In this document: in pieces, positions 53,598 to 64,000 of the stretch | How the letters are laid out: each line of letters starts with the position of its first letter | How positions within the stretch are numbered: the stretch's first letter is position 1 | NCBI GenBank assembly: GCA_039881045.1 | Contig: JAYWVB010000005.1 | Coordinates: 806,001 to 870,000 of the forward strand | Source: Chaetomium olivaceum | Taxonomy: Eukaryota > Ascomycota > Sordariomycetes > Sordariales > Chaetomiaceae | Length of the DNA stretch: 64,000 bases | Direction of reading: 5' to 3' | Made by a program: the position numbers and the translations under genes | Notes under the pieces: generated by a model | Seen by the model: only the letters and a program-made list of their open reading frames with translations | Databases searched by the model: none | Told to the model about the DNA's origin: nothing

Positions 53598-54478
53598 TGG
53601 GTACGGGCTATCTATCGCCTGCTGGGTGGAGGGGGGATTGTGGATTTGGCTGTTTGGTGGGGGGCTGTCGCTGGTCGATGGGGGCCGAAAGAGGTAGTAA
53701 TACGCCGGCTTAGTCTGTCTTGTTTCGATTTCCTATGCTTTCTTACCTAGATAGCGGTGGGGTATCGGAATACAGACGACGGTATACTTCTTTGCAACAT
53801 AAGCTTCTTGGTGTCATTTTCCACGTGAGATTAGCCGCTGTGCCGCGGCGTGGCCTGTGAAACATGGCACACGGAAACTGCTGTGAGTGCCGTCAGGTGG
53901 CACAGCCGTGGCCCGTGGGCGGGGTGTAACCGTGTAAGGAGAGGTGACGGGGTGTTGATTGACCTGTTCGAGGTTTGCTCTTTCTGTGGGCACTGCAGCA
54001 ATGTACAGGGTAATCAGAACTTGGAATATGCAGCGTCCTTGTACGGAAACGTGGTAGGAGATGGCCCCAGAGGGAGTGGGTATACTCCCTTAAACTTTCA
54101 ACCCAGTGGTGTGTTGGCCGCGAGTCTATATTACTCCAGCATCTTTCTTGTTGTCTCGGGTGCAGTCTTTTCCATGGTGAATGCCACCCAAACCCAGTTG
54201 TGCTGGATGCATGAACGGGTGTTTGACACTTCGAGTATAGTTTTGAATGAATGCATATCTGGTACACTGTTTGCATTTTTGTTTGGATCCCTCATTCAAA
54301 CTTTGAAAGAGTCAGAAGTCAAACGTGCAGGGCGTTGGAGCATAAAGTAACCAGCAACGTCCCAACTTTCGCTCAGTTTACCAAGTCATCCACTCTTGAC
54401 CACACCTGTCTCTTAGCAACTGGGCATATTGACCACACCTTTTCGCTCTCTCACTCACCCACTCACGACGGAACGGAC
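53598..54478. other. Intergenic
   Basis: No gene recognised. A 166-codon ORF (53850-54350) has no family features. Confidence 0.4.
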
Positions 54479-56497
54479 ATGGCTCTTTCAGCCCCTACGC
54501 GGCACGTCTCTCTGTGTGGAGGATGGAGTCTTTGCAATATCTGCGGCAACAAACTCAACTTTGGGGACTCATTCGTTGCCCGTAAGTTCTGTGTCATCTC
54601 ATCTGCTCTCAGTCTTCATGCAGTAGCTAATCCTTTCAGTGGCGGGGAACATGAGCTCGACCAGCTTCGAAAAGGGCTTCATTAACCGGCTCACGATGTG
54701 GAACAACCGTCTAGAAAGGGTGTGGTACTTATGTCGAGTTTTACCATGCTCCAGGAACCACACACCCGCCCGATCCGGTGCAGTCTTTCACCCGGAATGC
54801 CTCCGAATCTTTATGCGCTATTGCTCCTCCGAGGATGCGCTCGATCAGCTCTGGCAGACGTGTACCTGGAGGTCTTTTCCTTGGGAAGGCGTGGCGGTTC
54901 CCAAGCTGGGGTTGCTTCCGCGGACAGTCTGGCATTTGACCGATGCTTTCGTCCTCTGCGCCAGGATATGCAGGCTGATTTCACCGCGACATCCTTACCC
55001 CAAGTTGTGTTGGGAATCATCATGGAGTCGTTGCCACGGGATCACCTCCTTTGGCGCTATGTCTTTGCGTGGACTTGGCCCTGCGCCTCTCCCGTGCGCA
55101 GTCGCAAGCCCTCAGCACCATCCCGCTAGATGGAGTGGTGTCTTGGGTGCGCGGGGCTGACCTCAACTGGCCTTGGACGGTTCTTTGGGCCGTCTGCCTC
55201 CTATTATTCGCCTGACCTTGACGACGACGGGCTGTAGAAGCTTGAGAGGCTACCAGAGCGGCCGCGGTTCAACCCACGGCGGTTCGATAACCAGTTGTTC
55301 ATTGTGGGAGAGGAGGACTCCTTCGGGAGGACCACGTCAGCGAAGTTCAAGGTAGTCGCCCCTTAGCTCCCCGCCTTGAGCAAACCCAGATACAGTTGCT
55401 GATATCCTGGCAGAACGGACGCCTGCAGTTGGCCATGTCGGGAGATGCCGACCTCGGATCCCGGGCTTCACAATCTGGGACACTCCGACACCCCTGACCT
55501 CGATGCCTGCCGTTGTTCGTGGCCCGGCCACAATCGTTTTCGTTACCACACCATCGATCTGTGCGCCGTCGCCGGTATCACATTCTTCCACGCCGCACGC
55601 AAATTCGTCGCGATCCATGCGCATACTGAACGCCAGCCATGTGCCATGGCCACGTATGCCACCTTGGAAGACTCTCATCCCGAGCGGACGGGACGCCTCA
55701 CGTGGATCTATGTGTCCCTACCTCGTGGCGACACCATCCTCAGCTGCGGCCTCTGGTGCGTCGCGTCGACCTCGCAAGGGCGCGCCCCGACGATAGAGAC
55801 TATGCGTGGGCGTATTTCCTGGTACGTTGTGGCCCCAATCCTGGAACCGCGTTTCCCGTTGATACCCATCTCCATGCAAAACTGACGCAACCTAGATTAG
55901 GCAACGGCTTTCTGGCGAGGTGATGATTGGGAGGAAACCTTGAGGACAAAGGCAAGTACGGCTATCTCCTCAACGGGCCGGAAGAACGCCCGAAACACAT
56001 AGTGTACAGCGTCGGATCCGACGGCTCGTCGACATCCATCGTGGTGGCATCAACGAAAGCGGAGTGCAGAGCGGGAGGGTGGAGGAGCCCCGGTATATCT
56101 GCCAGACGACCTGCACCCGCGCATGCAGCATTCGTACGCATCCCTCGACAACGTGGCCAGCGTCTGCGTCTATTATCGGCCAGGCACGGGGCTCTGCAGG
56201 GGCATCCTGTTCTACTATGACGATGGCGGCCAGCGGGCGGTGGGCCAGTGCCGGCTGCACGTCGACCCGTGCGAAACCTACCAGCGACCGTCTTCCATCG
56301 CCCTTCTACCGTGGTGGTCGTCTCTAGTCGCCGGGTCCGGTGAGTATCGACGCGAGAACACGAGGGTCCGATTCAACGGACCCGGCCGCCACCCCGGGCA
56401 GCAGTGGGTTCAGTACGCCATGACCGGGATCCTGGAGTGCTGGTTCACAGCCCAGACGCTGAAGCTCTTGGTGAAAGGGGGCACACTGATCCCTTGA
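54479..56497 (+). pseudogene. Decayed gene of a large uncharacterised fungal family
   Basis: ATG 54479 (MALSAPTRHVSLCGGW), CNICGNKLNFGDSFVA, intron 54582-54639, then LAGNMSSTSFEKGF, FHPECLRIF, ESLPRDHLLWRYVF, a segment reading RFNPRRFDNQLFIVGEEDSFG after a TAG codon at about 55237, YHTIDLCAVAGITFFHA, KFVAIHAHT, and GLCRGILFYYDDGGQRAVGQCRLHVDP. These are the landmarks, in order, of a large ascomycete family with an N-terminal Cys-rich motif and no known function. They lie in all three frames with at least five shifts and one or more stops, so this copy looks truly decayed, although homopolymer errors may add to it. Confidence 0.75.
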
Positions 56498-56920
56498 GGG
56501 GAGAATTTGTCGGGACAGCCAGCGGGCTTTGCCCATGAGCAGGAGCTGTAGGCCGGTAACGGGAGAGGGAGCAGCAGCTCAGGGAAGATAGCGTCCGCTG
56601 CACCATCGGAACGCCAGCAGAAAAGACAAAAAAAGGATGAAAACGAAAACACACAAAAAAAAAAAAAAAAAAGGTAAAAACGCCAAACCCGACAAAAAAA
56701 ACACGGAAAACACACCAAACTCAAAAAAAGAAGACGCCGAGAGGAGAAAAATGAAGGGAGGACTTGGTCAAGAACTGTTTGTAATTTAACCTGTAATAAA
56801 TCAAGACTCCTCGCCAATGCCGTGATATCCATCCAGCCTGGTGCTCTAAGCAGATGATTCAGTATCGTATGTACATACATACCACCACCCTCACCGTCAT
56901 TTTCCCAACTCCCCTTCACT
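56498..56920. other. Shared 3' flank, A-rich
   Basis: Between convergent genes. 56620-56760 is strongly A-rich with an 18-A run (about 56655-56672). No gene. Confidence 0.5.
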
Positions 56921-58702
56921 TCACCTCCCGCCATCCCCCTCCCCCTCCCCCTCCCCCATCTCATAATCCGGATCCACCTCCGTCCCTAAATCCCTCTCCT
57001 CCAAAAACCTCCTCCCCACTAACCCCTCAGGCAAATACACCTGCCTTACCCTCCCCTCTTTATAATTCGGCGGATACTTATACTCCCTGCCATAGCCCAT
57101 CTCGCGCATCAACCTGGTCGGCGCATTCCGCAGATGCACCGGCACGGGCAGCGCCGCCACCCCGGGCTCCTGCAGCGCCGACAGCGCGTTATTGAGCCCC
57201 CTGTACGCGCGCGTGCTCTTGGGCGCGAGGCACAGCGCCACCGCGCAATGGGCGAGCGGGATGCGCGCCTCGGGCATGCCGATCTGCTGCGTGGCCGTGT
57301 AGGCCGCCGTGGCGAGGGGCAGCAGGGAGCTGTCGGCGAGGCCGACGTCTTCGGAGGCGATCACCACCATGCGGCGGGCGATGAAAAGGGGGTCTTCGCC
57401 GGACTGCAGCATGCGTGCCAGGTAGTAGAGGGCGGCGTCGGGGTCAGAACCGCGCACGGATTTGTGGAAGGCTGAGATGGTGTCGTAGTGCTGGTCGCCG
57501 GCGCGGTCGTAGACGAGGGTTTTGGTGAGGGCGGCTTTGATGGATTCTTTGGTGACGGGATCGGAGGGGGTGGTAGGGTCCGTGGAGGCGGGGCGGTTGG
57601 TGAGGGAGAGGGCGAGTTCGAGGAGGTTGAGGGCGGTGCGGGCGTCGCCGTCGGCGAAGGTGGCGAGGTAGTGGAGGAGTTCTTGGTCGATGAGTGGGGA
57701 TAGCTCCAAGCCTTCCTGCTCAACTTCTTGCTGGAGGGCGCGGAGGAGGATGCGCTGGATGTCGTCTTCGGTGAGGGACTCGAGAGTGAAGGTACGGCAC
57801 CGGCTGAGGAGCGCTGCTTGGACTCGGAAACTGGGGTTTTCTGTCGTGGCGCCTATCAGGGTGATGGTACCCGCCTCGACCGGCTTCAGAAACACATCCT
57901 GCTGGCCCTTATTAAAGCGGTGGATCTCATCACAAAAGATAATGGTCCTCCTCCCCGTCAGACCCAGCTCGTTGGCCGCCTCAGCAAACAGCTTCTTGCA
58001 CTCGGCCACCCCAGTGCTCGTGGCATTCAGCTCAATAAACCGACACCCCACACGGCGGGCAATGCACCGCGCAATTGTCGTCTTCCCAGTGCCAGACCCG
58101 CCCCAGAGAATCATGCTCGGCAGGCGGTCTGACTCGATCAGCGAGCGCAGCACCCCGTTGGGCCCCACCAGGTCCTGCCCAAAGACGTAGTCGAGCGTGT
58201 CGGGCCGCATGCGCTCGGCGAGCGGCGCGGTGTGGGCGTTCTTGGACCGTTTCGCGAGGGGTGCGCCCGACCCGGCTGTGTCGCCGGCCTGCCGTGGGTC
58301 GGCTACAGGTGCCGCCGGTCCTTCCCCGCCGTCGCCGTTCCCTGTGTTGGTCGGTGAGCTAGTGTATCCCGGCCCATCGTCGTAACTCCGTTTGGTGCCA
58401 GCCTTTGGCCCGGCATTGCCATTGCCTTGTAGTGGGTGTGCCCTCGCGGTCGTGAGCTGTCGTTTCGCGGCGGGGGTCTGGAAGAAGGTCGAGGCGGACC
58501 GCTTTTTCTGTGTCGAGCTCGGTGGCTGGCTTTGGGTGTTGCTTTGGGTATTGTTCTGGGAGTTGCTCTGTGCCCCTGCCGTTGAAGGGGAAGCGGTCGG
58601 CTCGTTGGTCTCGTCGAGGAGGAATGTCTGGCAACCGGAGTCGATGTGGCTGTTGATTTCGGTGGCCTTGACGCCCCGGTCACAGATGGGGCAGACCACC
58701 AT
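56921..58702 (-). CDS. MGS1: MGS1/WRNIP1-type AAA+ ATPase
   Basis: 593 aa, intronless and intact. An N-terminal UBZ4 zinc finger (CPICDRGVKATEINSHIDSGC, residues 4-24) binds ubiquitin. A Ser/Gln-rich linker follows to about residue 160. Then the AAA+ module: Walker A GGSGTGKT (201-208), Walker B IIFCDEIHR (254-262), sensor 1 GATTENP (284-290) and the Arg-finger region LLSRCR. The C-terminal clamp-loader-like tetramerisation region has SFHKSVRGSDPDAALYYLARML. Family members act in the nucleus at stalled replication forks, interacting with PCNA and ubiquitinated partners. The ATG at 58702 was chosen because it starts directly at the UBZ finger; the 35 upstream codons open in frame have no ATG context or conservation. 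Confidence 0.96.
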   Translation of the reverse strand: MVVCPICDRGVKATEINSHIDSGCQTFLLDETNEPTASPSTAGAQSNSQNNTQSNTQSQPPSSTQKKRSASTFFQTPAAKRQLTTARAHPLQGNGNAGPKAGTKRSYDDGPGYTSSPTNTGNGDGGEGPAAPVADPRQAGDTAGSGAPLAKRSKNAHTAPLAERMRPDTLDYVFGQDLVGPNGVLRSLIESDRLPSMILWGGSGTGKTTIARCIARRVGCRFIELNATSTGVAECKKLFAEAANELGLTGRRTIIFCDEIHRFNKGQQDVFLKPVEAGTITLIGATTENPSFRVQAALLSRCRTFTLESLTEDDIQRILLRALQQEVEQEGLELSPLIDQELLHYLATFADGDARTALNLLELALSLTNRPASTDPTTPSDPVTKESIKAALTKTLVYDRAGDQHYDTISAFHKSVRGSDPDAALYYLARMLQSGEDPLFIARRMVVIASEDVGLADSSLLPLATAAYTATQQIGMPEARIPLAHCAVALCLAPKSTRAYRGLNNALSALQEPGVAALPVPVHLRNAPTRLMREMGYGREYKYPPNYKEGRVRQVYLPEGLVGRRFLEERDLGTEVDPDYEMGEGEGEGDGGR

Positions 58703-59417
58703 GGTGAAAGAGAAGAAACAAGTTGGCAGTCTAATTGCAAGGGTATTACGAGTTGTCCAAAATGGTGGGTAAAATGGAAAGCTGTTCAGCCAAAATCGCA
58801 GTCGCAAGTCAACATTCTGCGTCGAAGATCAAAGAAGCGCTGTGCGGGTGCTCAGGCGCGCATGTTTAATTGACCTGAACGCGACTTTTGGCCCCACTCT
58901 GCAGGGTCGCGGCCCGGCCGGCAGAGCTCGGGCTGGGATGAGCGTGGGGTCAGCTTCCCAGCTTCCAGTCCCGCCCTGAGCGGAGCTGCCCTGCCCACCA
59001 AGAGATCGGACTGCCGTGCTGCAAGACGGGATGACCAGGTCCCTGGGTCTCTGGACCATTGGGAAGGACTAAAAAAGACACCATTCACTGCAGCTGAAAA
59101 GCGCAATTATACTTTGTGATAAACCCAATACCATTCATTCATTATGCTCGTCCAGAAACATAGGTATCTAGTGTAATACTTTGTATGTACATACATATCC
59201 ATCATCTTGAGCAAAACAGAGCGCTATAGCAGCGCATCAACGCCGTTCTAATGCGCCCAGCAAACGCACGTTCTAAGCAGCCGCATCGCATACTCAAGTG
59301 GAGCGGGGGGTGTCATCTCAAAGCGTATGGCTCAACCAAGCTGAGTCCAACTCTGGAATTCTGGATGCGCAGGACAGTTGAGGCCCACGCCATCCCCTCC
59401 ATCTTTCCTCCGGCCCC
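58703..59417. other. Intergenic
   Basis: MGS1 promoter side and ISA1 3' flank. No gene recognised. Confidence 0.45.
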
Positions 59418-60323
59418 TCAAACCATAAACGACTCCCCACAACCGCATTGCTCCTCTAAAACCAACTGTTAGCACCGCCGCTCTCTCTCTCAAAAAAAGG
59501 AAGAACAAAAAAAAAAAAAAAAAAGACTCACTAATATTCGGATTCCGAAAAACAAACCGCTGACTCAACTTATCCTCCACCCAATCCATCTCGCTCCCCA
59601 AGATGCTAAACAGCGCCTTGCTATCGATCAGCACCTTGACCCCGTCCTGCTCCACCGCCTCGTCGAACGCCCCCGGCTTGTCTACGAACTCGAGGTGGTA
59701 GGCCAGGCCGGAGCAGCCGCGGTTGCGCACGCCGACCTTGATCAGCTTGGGGTCTGGCTGGTCGAGGAGTGCGCGCAGGTGTTCGATCGCGGCGGGGGTC
59801 AGGTTGATCGCGGCCTTGCGCGCGCGCAGGCGGGAGCGGGGGCGGGCTGTGCCGGGGGCGGGTTTGGCGGCGGCGGCGGCGGCGGAGGGGGTTGTGTCTG
59901 GTGTTGCACCTGCTGTTGGCGCTGGTGGTGTTTTTGTTTGCGCGGGGGTCTGTTCTTGTTGTTCTTGGGATGTGAAAGAGGCTGGTTGGGCGGCCGAGGA
60001 TGAGGACGGGGTGTCGCGGCAAACTCGGGCTTGGACTGTTGGGCTTCTTTCTCTGAAACCGTCCCTGGCGGTGCGCTCTGCTTCGGTGGCCTCGTCTCGT
60101 GGAATCTCGGCATGGTCGGCGATTCTATCGGGGTTCCAAGCGAGGAGTTGGGAACTGTGACATTGCGCGGGCCTGGTGGTGGGTTGGATGGGAGAGTGTA
60201 GGCTTGGAAGGCGGCGACGAGGGCGGCGGGAGTCGTGGAGAACTGCCGCTGCCGCAAGAAGTTGCGCCGACAGGAGAAGCAGACGGTGGCCGCTCTCCTC
60301 GATAGCAAACTAGGTGCGCTCAT
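59418..60323 (-). pseudogene. ISA1: Mitochondrial iron-sulfur assembly protein ISA1, one frameshift
   Basis: Exon 1 is 60323-59532, the intron 59531-59456 (GTGAGT...TTTTAG), exon 2 59455-59418. An N-terminal presequence (MSAPSLLSRRAATVCFSCRR) precedes a long disordered linker and an A-type carrier domain: INLTPAAIEHLRALL, KVGVRNRGCSGLAYHLEF, DGVKVLIDSKALF, DWVEDKLSQRFVFRNPN, and the second exon EQCGCGESFMV. The three conserved Cys (RGCSG and CGCG) that bind iron or [4Fe-4S] are present. ISA1 with ISA2 and IBA57 matures mitochondrial [4Fe-4S] proteins. One base seems missing near 60013-60016 (GCCGCGAC for GCCGCCGAC); adding it gives 276 residues. ISA1 is normally needed for respiration, so an assembly error is likely. 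Confidence 0.9.
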
Positions 60324-60805
60324 GGTGAACTATGTTGTGAGGAATTGCACGGGTGGCGAGTCACACAAAGATTGGTGGTTTACCGAAGTTGACTCTGGGA
60401 AGGCCGGCAATTTGTTGATTTCAAAGGCGAAAGCACCGCAATTGCCATGACATGATGCCAAGCCTCGGTTCAGCCCGGTCGCCGCCGGACCAATGAGCAC
60501 TTCGGCATTAGGAATCGTCCCACAAACCAACTGTACTCAAAAAGTTGGGCACTTCCTCGGCCCATTGTCCGATCTCAGGGTCCCGCATCAGTCGAGATTC
60601 AGGGCCAGGCACAGACAGCTGAGCAGAGTCTCCAATTCTGGAAGCCTCACCCGGGACACCCCCTCACAAATTAAGTAAACAAACATAAGGTAGGCATCAA
60701 GATCGCTTCCTACAAACAAACTCATCCATAATGAGGAATTAATTACCACTAAACAATCCCCCTCCCCTCCCCCCTCCCCAACCTTGACAATCGACAGCCC
60801 TCCCA
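60324..60805. other. Intergenic
   Basis: ISA1 promoter side and 3' flank of the next minus-strand gene. No gene recognised. Confidence 0.45.
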
Positions 60806-63278
60806 TCACTCAGCAGCCACCAACCCCCTCACATCCCCCACCGCCGCCCTGGCCATCTTCTTCAACAACGTCCTCTCATCCGCCTCGCGATACTTCTCCC
60901 AACTATCCAGCCCCTCCTTGGCCTGAATACTCAGCGTCTCATACCCCTGCTTAATCACCTCCGCCACCTGCAGACTCGTGAGCTGCGAGCCCCCCGCACC
61001 AGCCGCCGCCGCCGCGCAGCAGCAGCAGCCCCTTTGCCCGTCCCCGCGGCAGCCCCCTTTCCACCGGCATCGGCCCCCTCGGCCAACATCGCCTTGTAGT
61101 GCGTGCTCACACTAACCAGCGTATCAATCGAGTTACTCGGGCGATTCGCCAGGTTATACGTGCCGCGGAACTTGACCAGCACATCGCCCGTCTCGACCAC
61201 CTTGTAGAACAGATCATCGTACGCCGCGGGGGTAGGCAAGAACGTCTCGCCCGCGGACAATCCCAAAGCCAACAGGTTAACGACGTGGTCGAGCAAGGTA
61301 TCGATATGGGGCAGGTCTTTGAGGTCGGCGGCGTAGGTAGTCAGAAAGCGGATGAGCGAGAGCAGCGAGCGGAAGAGGTCGGCCCAGTGGTAGGCCAGGC
61401 GGGTGCGGGAGCGCGACATGTAGCTGATGATGCGCAGCAGGATGCCGACGGAGAGGGTGTACAGGCCGACGTCGAGGCGTCGTCGGAGGTTGTGGTTGAT
61501 GGCGTCTAGCATGGTGTCCATGACCGCTGTCGCGAGAATGCGCTCGGCCCGTACGAGTGGGAGGTAAGGGGAGCGCTGCCGGCATAGTCGCACGGGGACT
61601 TTGCTGTTTTCGCTGCATATGCGCTTGCAGAGGATCGGATCTTCGATAAGTAACCGGAAGACCATCAGGTTGAGGTGGCAGTAGAGAGTGGTGCGCTGCG
61701 AGAGGTGGGCGTGCTGTAAGAGGTACGAGGTGAGGGAGATAAAGCTCGCGAAGGGCTGCTCTTCGCCCTTTTCGGGCGCCCAGGTAACAAGTTCGAGGCT
61801 GAAGAGCTTGTTGGCGTGGGTGAAATCGTATGTGGCGAGGAGCACCGCTGCTTCTTGGCCGGGTCTGCGAAATCCCGTTAGTAAACTATCCAGCAGTAAT
61901 GTGTGGTGGAAGAAGACATACAGGTCGGCAAACATCTTCTTGGCGGTCTCGGCATCATAGACGGGCTTTGGTGGCGGTTTGCCTCCGGGAGCAATGGCGC
62001 CCAGCCCTATCTTGTTCAATGTCCCCGCCAGTGACCAACCTTCGGGGAGGTCCTCTTGCACCTCAATGTACTGGGCCCTTAGCTTCTGGCATGTCTGCCC
62101 GACGCTTTTGACAATACCCCGAATGACCCTTTCGTTGACAAAGTCGTTGAGCCGCATCTGGTAAGGATTCTGGAACTCAAACTTGTTGTAGTTTGCCAGC
62201 AGCCCCAAAAGCATAAACGACGACGTTATCCCAGGTGTTTCGGATGTTATTTGTGACTGGACACACTGCAACTTGTCAGCTCAGCAACAGACTAGACAGC
62301 TGCTAGGCTACTCACGTTTATTATCGCCGGAAACAAGTCCCGCTGAATGAAATAGGTGAGTAAGCTGGTCTGGTATGCCCCAGAAGTAACCGCCAACGCC
62401 ACCTCGACGGCCTTCTGTTGCAAATCCGCCGTGTATGTGCAGCCCGCCCGGCTCCCTACCCGCCCCTCCTCCTGGCCGACATGGCCTATGCCGTTCGGGC
62501 AGCACTCGTATCCCGCACTTCTCCCATTACGGATGAGCGGCTCCAATGCGCTGACGAACTCGGTAAAAACGCTATCGATGTGGTCCAGGCCGGCTAGCAG
62601 GTCGATGATGTCGGAGCTCGGGTTCGTGTACTTCTTGGCTAGGACCGCTAGCATAAACGTGCTGAGGGTCTGTAAACAGCCGGGTCAGATCTCAAGTCCG
62701 CCCAGTTCGACGTAGTCTCCGTCTGCTCGCTTACCTCGAGCGCATGGAGGTCCGCAACGCCATAAGGGTGTCTAAGTGCAGCAATAGCCTGCACAAACAA
62801 CTGCCTGGTCTGATGTTGGAGTTGTAGCAGGTCATTGGGCCCTATCTCGTCGAGGATATGTCGCAACGATGACCGGTCTGGTCGCAGAATGAAGAACTCC
62901 TTCCAAAAGCCTGCTGATCGATCTGCCTCGTCCGAGTCGTCCTATTGTCCCAGGCTACCGTTAGCGCTGGCTCGTTGGGTGGCATTTCCGTCCTCGTATG
63001 CGCATAGGTTCGTCGGCATCGTCACGGGCAGGGCAGGGCAACTAACCTGTTCAAAAAGGTTGCGACATGTTAGCGACTCAACACTCCCAATTCAACTTCC
63101 ATGACAACGGCAACACCCTGTCCTCGCTCGCAGGCTAGCCTCCCCGGCAAGACCACGAACAAACGGAAGCGCAAAGGAACGGAACGGCTCAAACCTTGAA
63201 TAACGCTTCGTATAGACGGACTATCTTGGGCTGGAAGACCTCTGGCCGAGGCTGGTGTGTGAGAGGAGAGGGCTCCAT
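60806..63278 (-). pseudogene. ARMH3 (DUF1741, armadillo-like helical) homologue, one frameshift
   Basis: Exons inferred: 63278-63195, 62941-62735, 62669-62316, 62265-61922 and 61864-60806. Landmarks: MEPSPLTHQPRPEVFQPKIV, FWKEFFILRPD, VFTEFVSALEPLIRNG, SSFMLLGLLANYNKFEFQNP, and LATYDFTHANKLFSLELVTW. The last exon loses frame in the GCC/CAG-rich run at about 61001-61030. With one base added it continues SQLTSLQVAEVIKQGYETL to TGA at 60806, giving about 682 residues. The first intron has an unusual GTTTGA donor and could hide a small exon. Animal ARMH3 (C10orf76) is a Golgi-associated PI4KB partner; the fungal role is uncharacterised. The N-terminal domain order is that of the family. Confidence 0.86.
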
Positions 63279-64000
63279 GTGGGAAGCTCGAGCGGTATCG
63301 GGACGGGAGTGGGATGTCGGTGGTGTCAATGCAGGTCGAGAGCCAAACCACAGCGCAAGCCGCGCCATCGATAACGGACGATAACAGGCGAGAGCCCACC
63401 GCACGATTTCGTACCGACAGGGGGCGAGGAACCTGGAAGGCTTGGCGGCTTCACTGTCTGCTAACTACAGTGTAACTGAATATAACAGACACGGTGTTGC
63501 TGGATGATCGTCTCTTCTCCAACACTAGCTGGAGGCGAAGTGGCAATGGATGATGCCGTCTGAATTTCTGAGCATACCATGCATGAGTTGAAGGGACAAG
63601 CAAATCCAAGTTCGGAAAGCACACGTGGTGAGTTGTTGGAAGCCCGATGCTCTCAGCCGTCTGGGCAAAAAGTACGAAGTAAGCACGGAGATTCACATGC
63701 CAGTCAGTGGCTGCCCGCTGCTCTCATATCAGCCCCACCACAAGTGGCCCCTATTCAACCCCAAATCCGCAAACATCAGCTTCACTCAGAGACAACAAGC
63801 ATGGCATGCCGGTGTATGCCTACTACTTGTACATAGCAAGAAATCATGGCTTGGCAGGACAATGGATTGTCTATCCGTCTTCTAAGGGCCCATCTCCCTG
63901 TTGAAGACCATGTCGAAGGGCCTGGTCTTGTAACAACCCTCGTCCCAATGCCTCATCCCCCCACCTCCTACCCGAATCACCAAAAGCATTCTCCTCTGCA
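63279..64000. other. Right-hand flank, no gene recognised
   Basis: Promoter side of the ARMH3 homologue, then short opposing ORFs without family features up to the window end. Confidence 0.4.

Noticed and set aside
58703..58807. Upstream extension of MGS1
   Set aside because: Open in frame but without conserved sequence or an ATG at its head. The UBZ finger starts directly at ATG 58702.

Overview
The window looks like nuclear DNA of a filamentous ascomycete, most likely a Sordariomycete (Sordariales-like). The evidence is short spliceosomal introns of about 50-75 bp with GTRNGT donors, GC-rich third codon positions, HET-domain and fungal kinase-like genes, a Tad-like LINE, a Mutator-like element carrying C-to-T nonsense changes, and single-copy fungal housekeeping genes. 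I cannot name the species from the sequence.

Layout. 1-996: 5' part of a cytochrome P450 (minus), then decayed DNA with a TPR-repeat relic (about 1560-1700) and a possible ABC-transporter relic. 3.8-14.5 kb is a transposon island: a complete MULE with 80-bp TIRs and a 9-bp target duplication (3794-6546), an Ala-rich orphan ORF, a 5'-truncated LINE (8741-9101), three solo LTRs each with a perfect 5-bp target duplication (9397-9662, 9713-10151, 10198-10463), and a LINE (11221-14050) that splits a protein-kinase-like gene (10648-14486) with a 10-bp target duplication. An intact paralogue of the split gene lies at 43839-44861. 15-16.9 kb holds a broken kinase-like gene. 17.3-38.3 kb carries accessory or metabolic genes: a quinone-oxidoreductase-like MDR enzyme, a secreted short tyrosinase, a conserved fungal low-complexity protein, a HET-domain protein, a SAM methyltransferase, a 64-aa Cys/His protein, a divergent protein kinase and a TauD-type dioxygenase. 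38.6-41.1 kb is a Zn2Cys6 transcription factor. 47.8-63.3 kb holds a GNAT acetyltransferase, a DnaJC28-like (DUF1992) protein, a second 65-aa Cys/His protein, a decayed fungal gene, MGS1/WRNIP1, ISA1 and an ARMH3 (DUF1741) homologue.

Several strongly conserved genes (ISA1, ARMH3, DUF1992, GNAT, HET, the 22.2-26.0 kb gene) are interrupted by single-base indels, most of them in or beside homopolymer runs. This looks more like residual long-read assembly error than true pseudogenisation, so broken calls in those genes should be read with caution. The MULE nonsense codons (C-to-T, RIP-like) and the LINE insertion are different in kind and look genuine.

The most interesting items are the pair of small C/CxC/CxCxHx4H proteins (61% identical, on opposite strands about 20 kb apart, unknown function), the kinase-like gene cleanly split by a young LINE, and the freshly inactivated MULE. 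No rRNA, convincing tRNA or CRISPR was seen.
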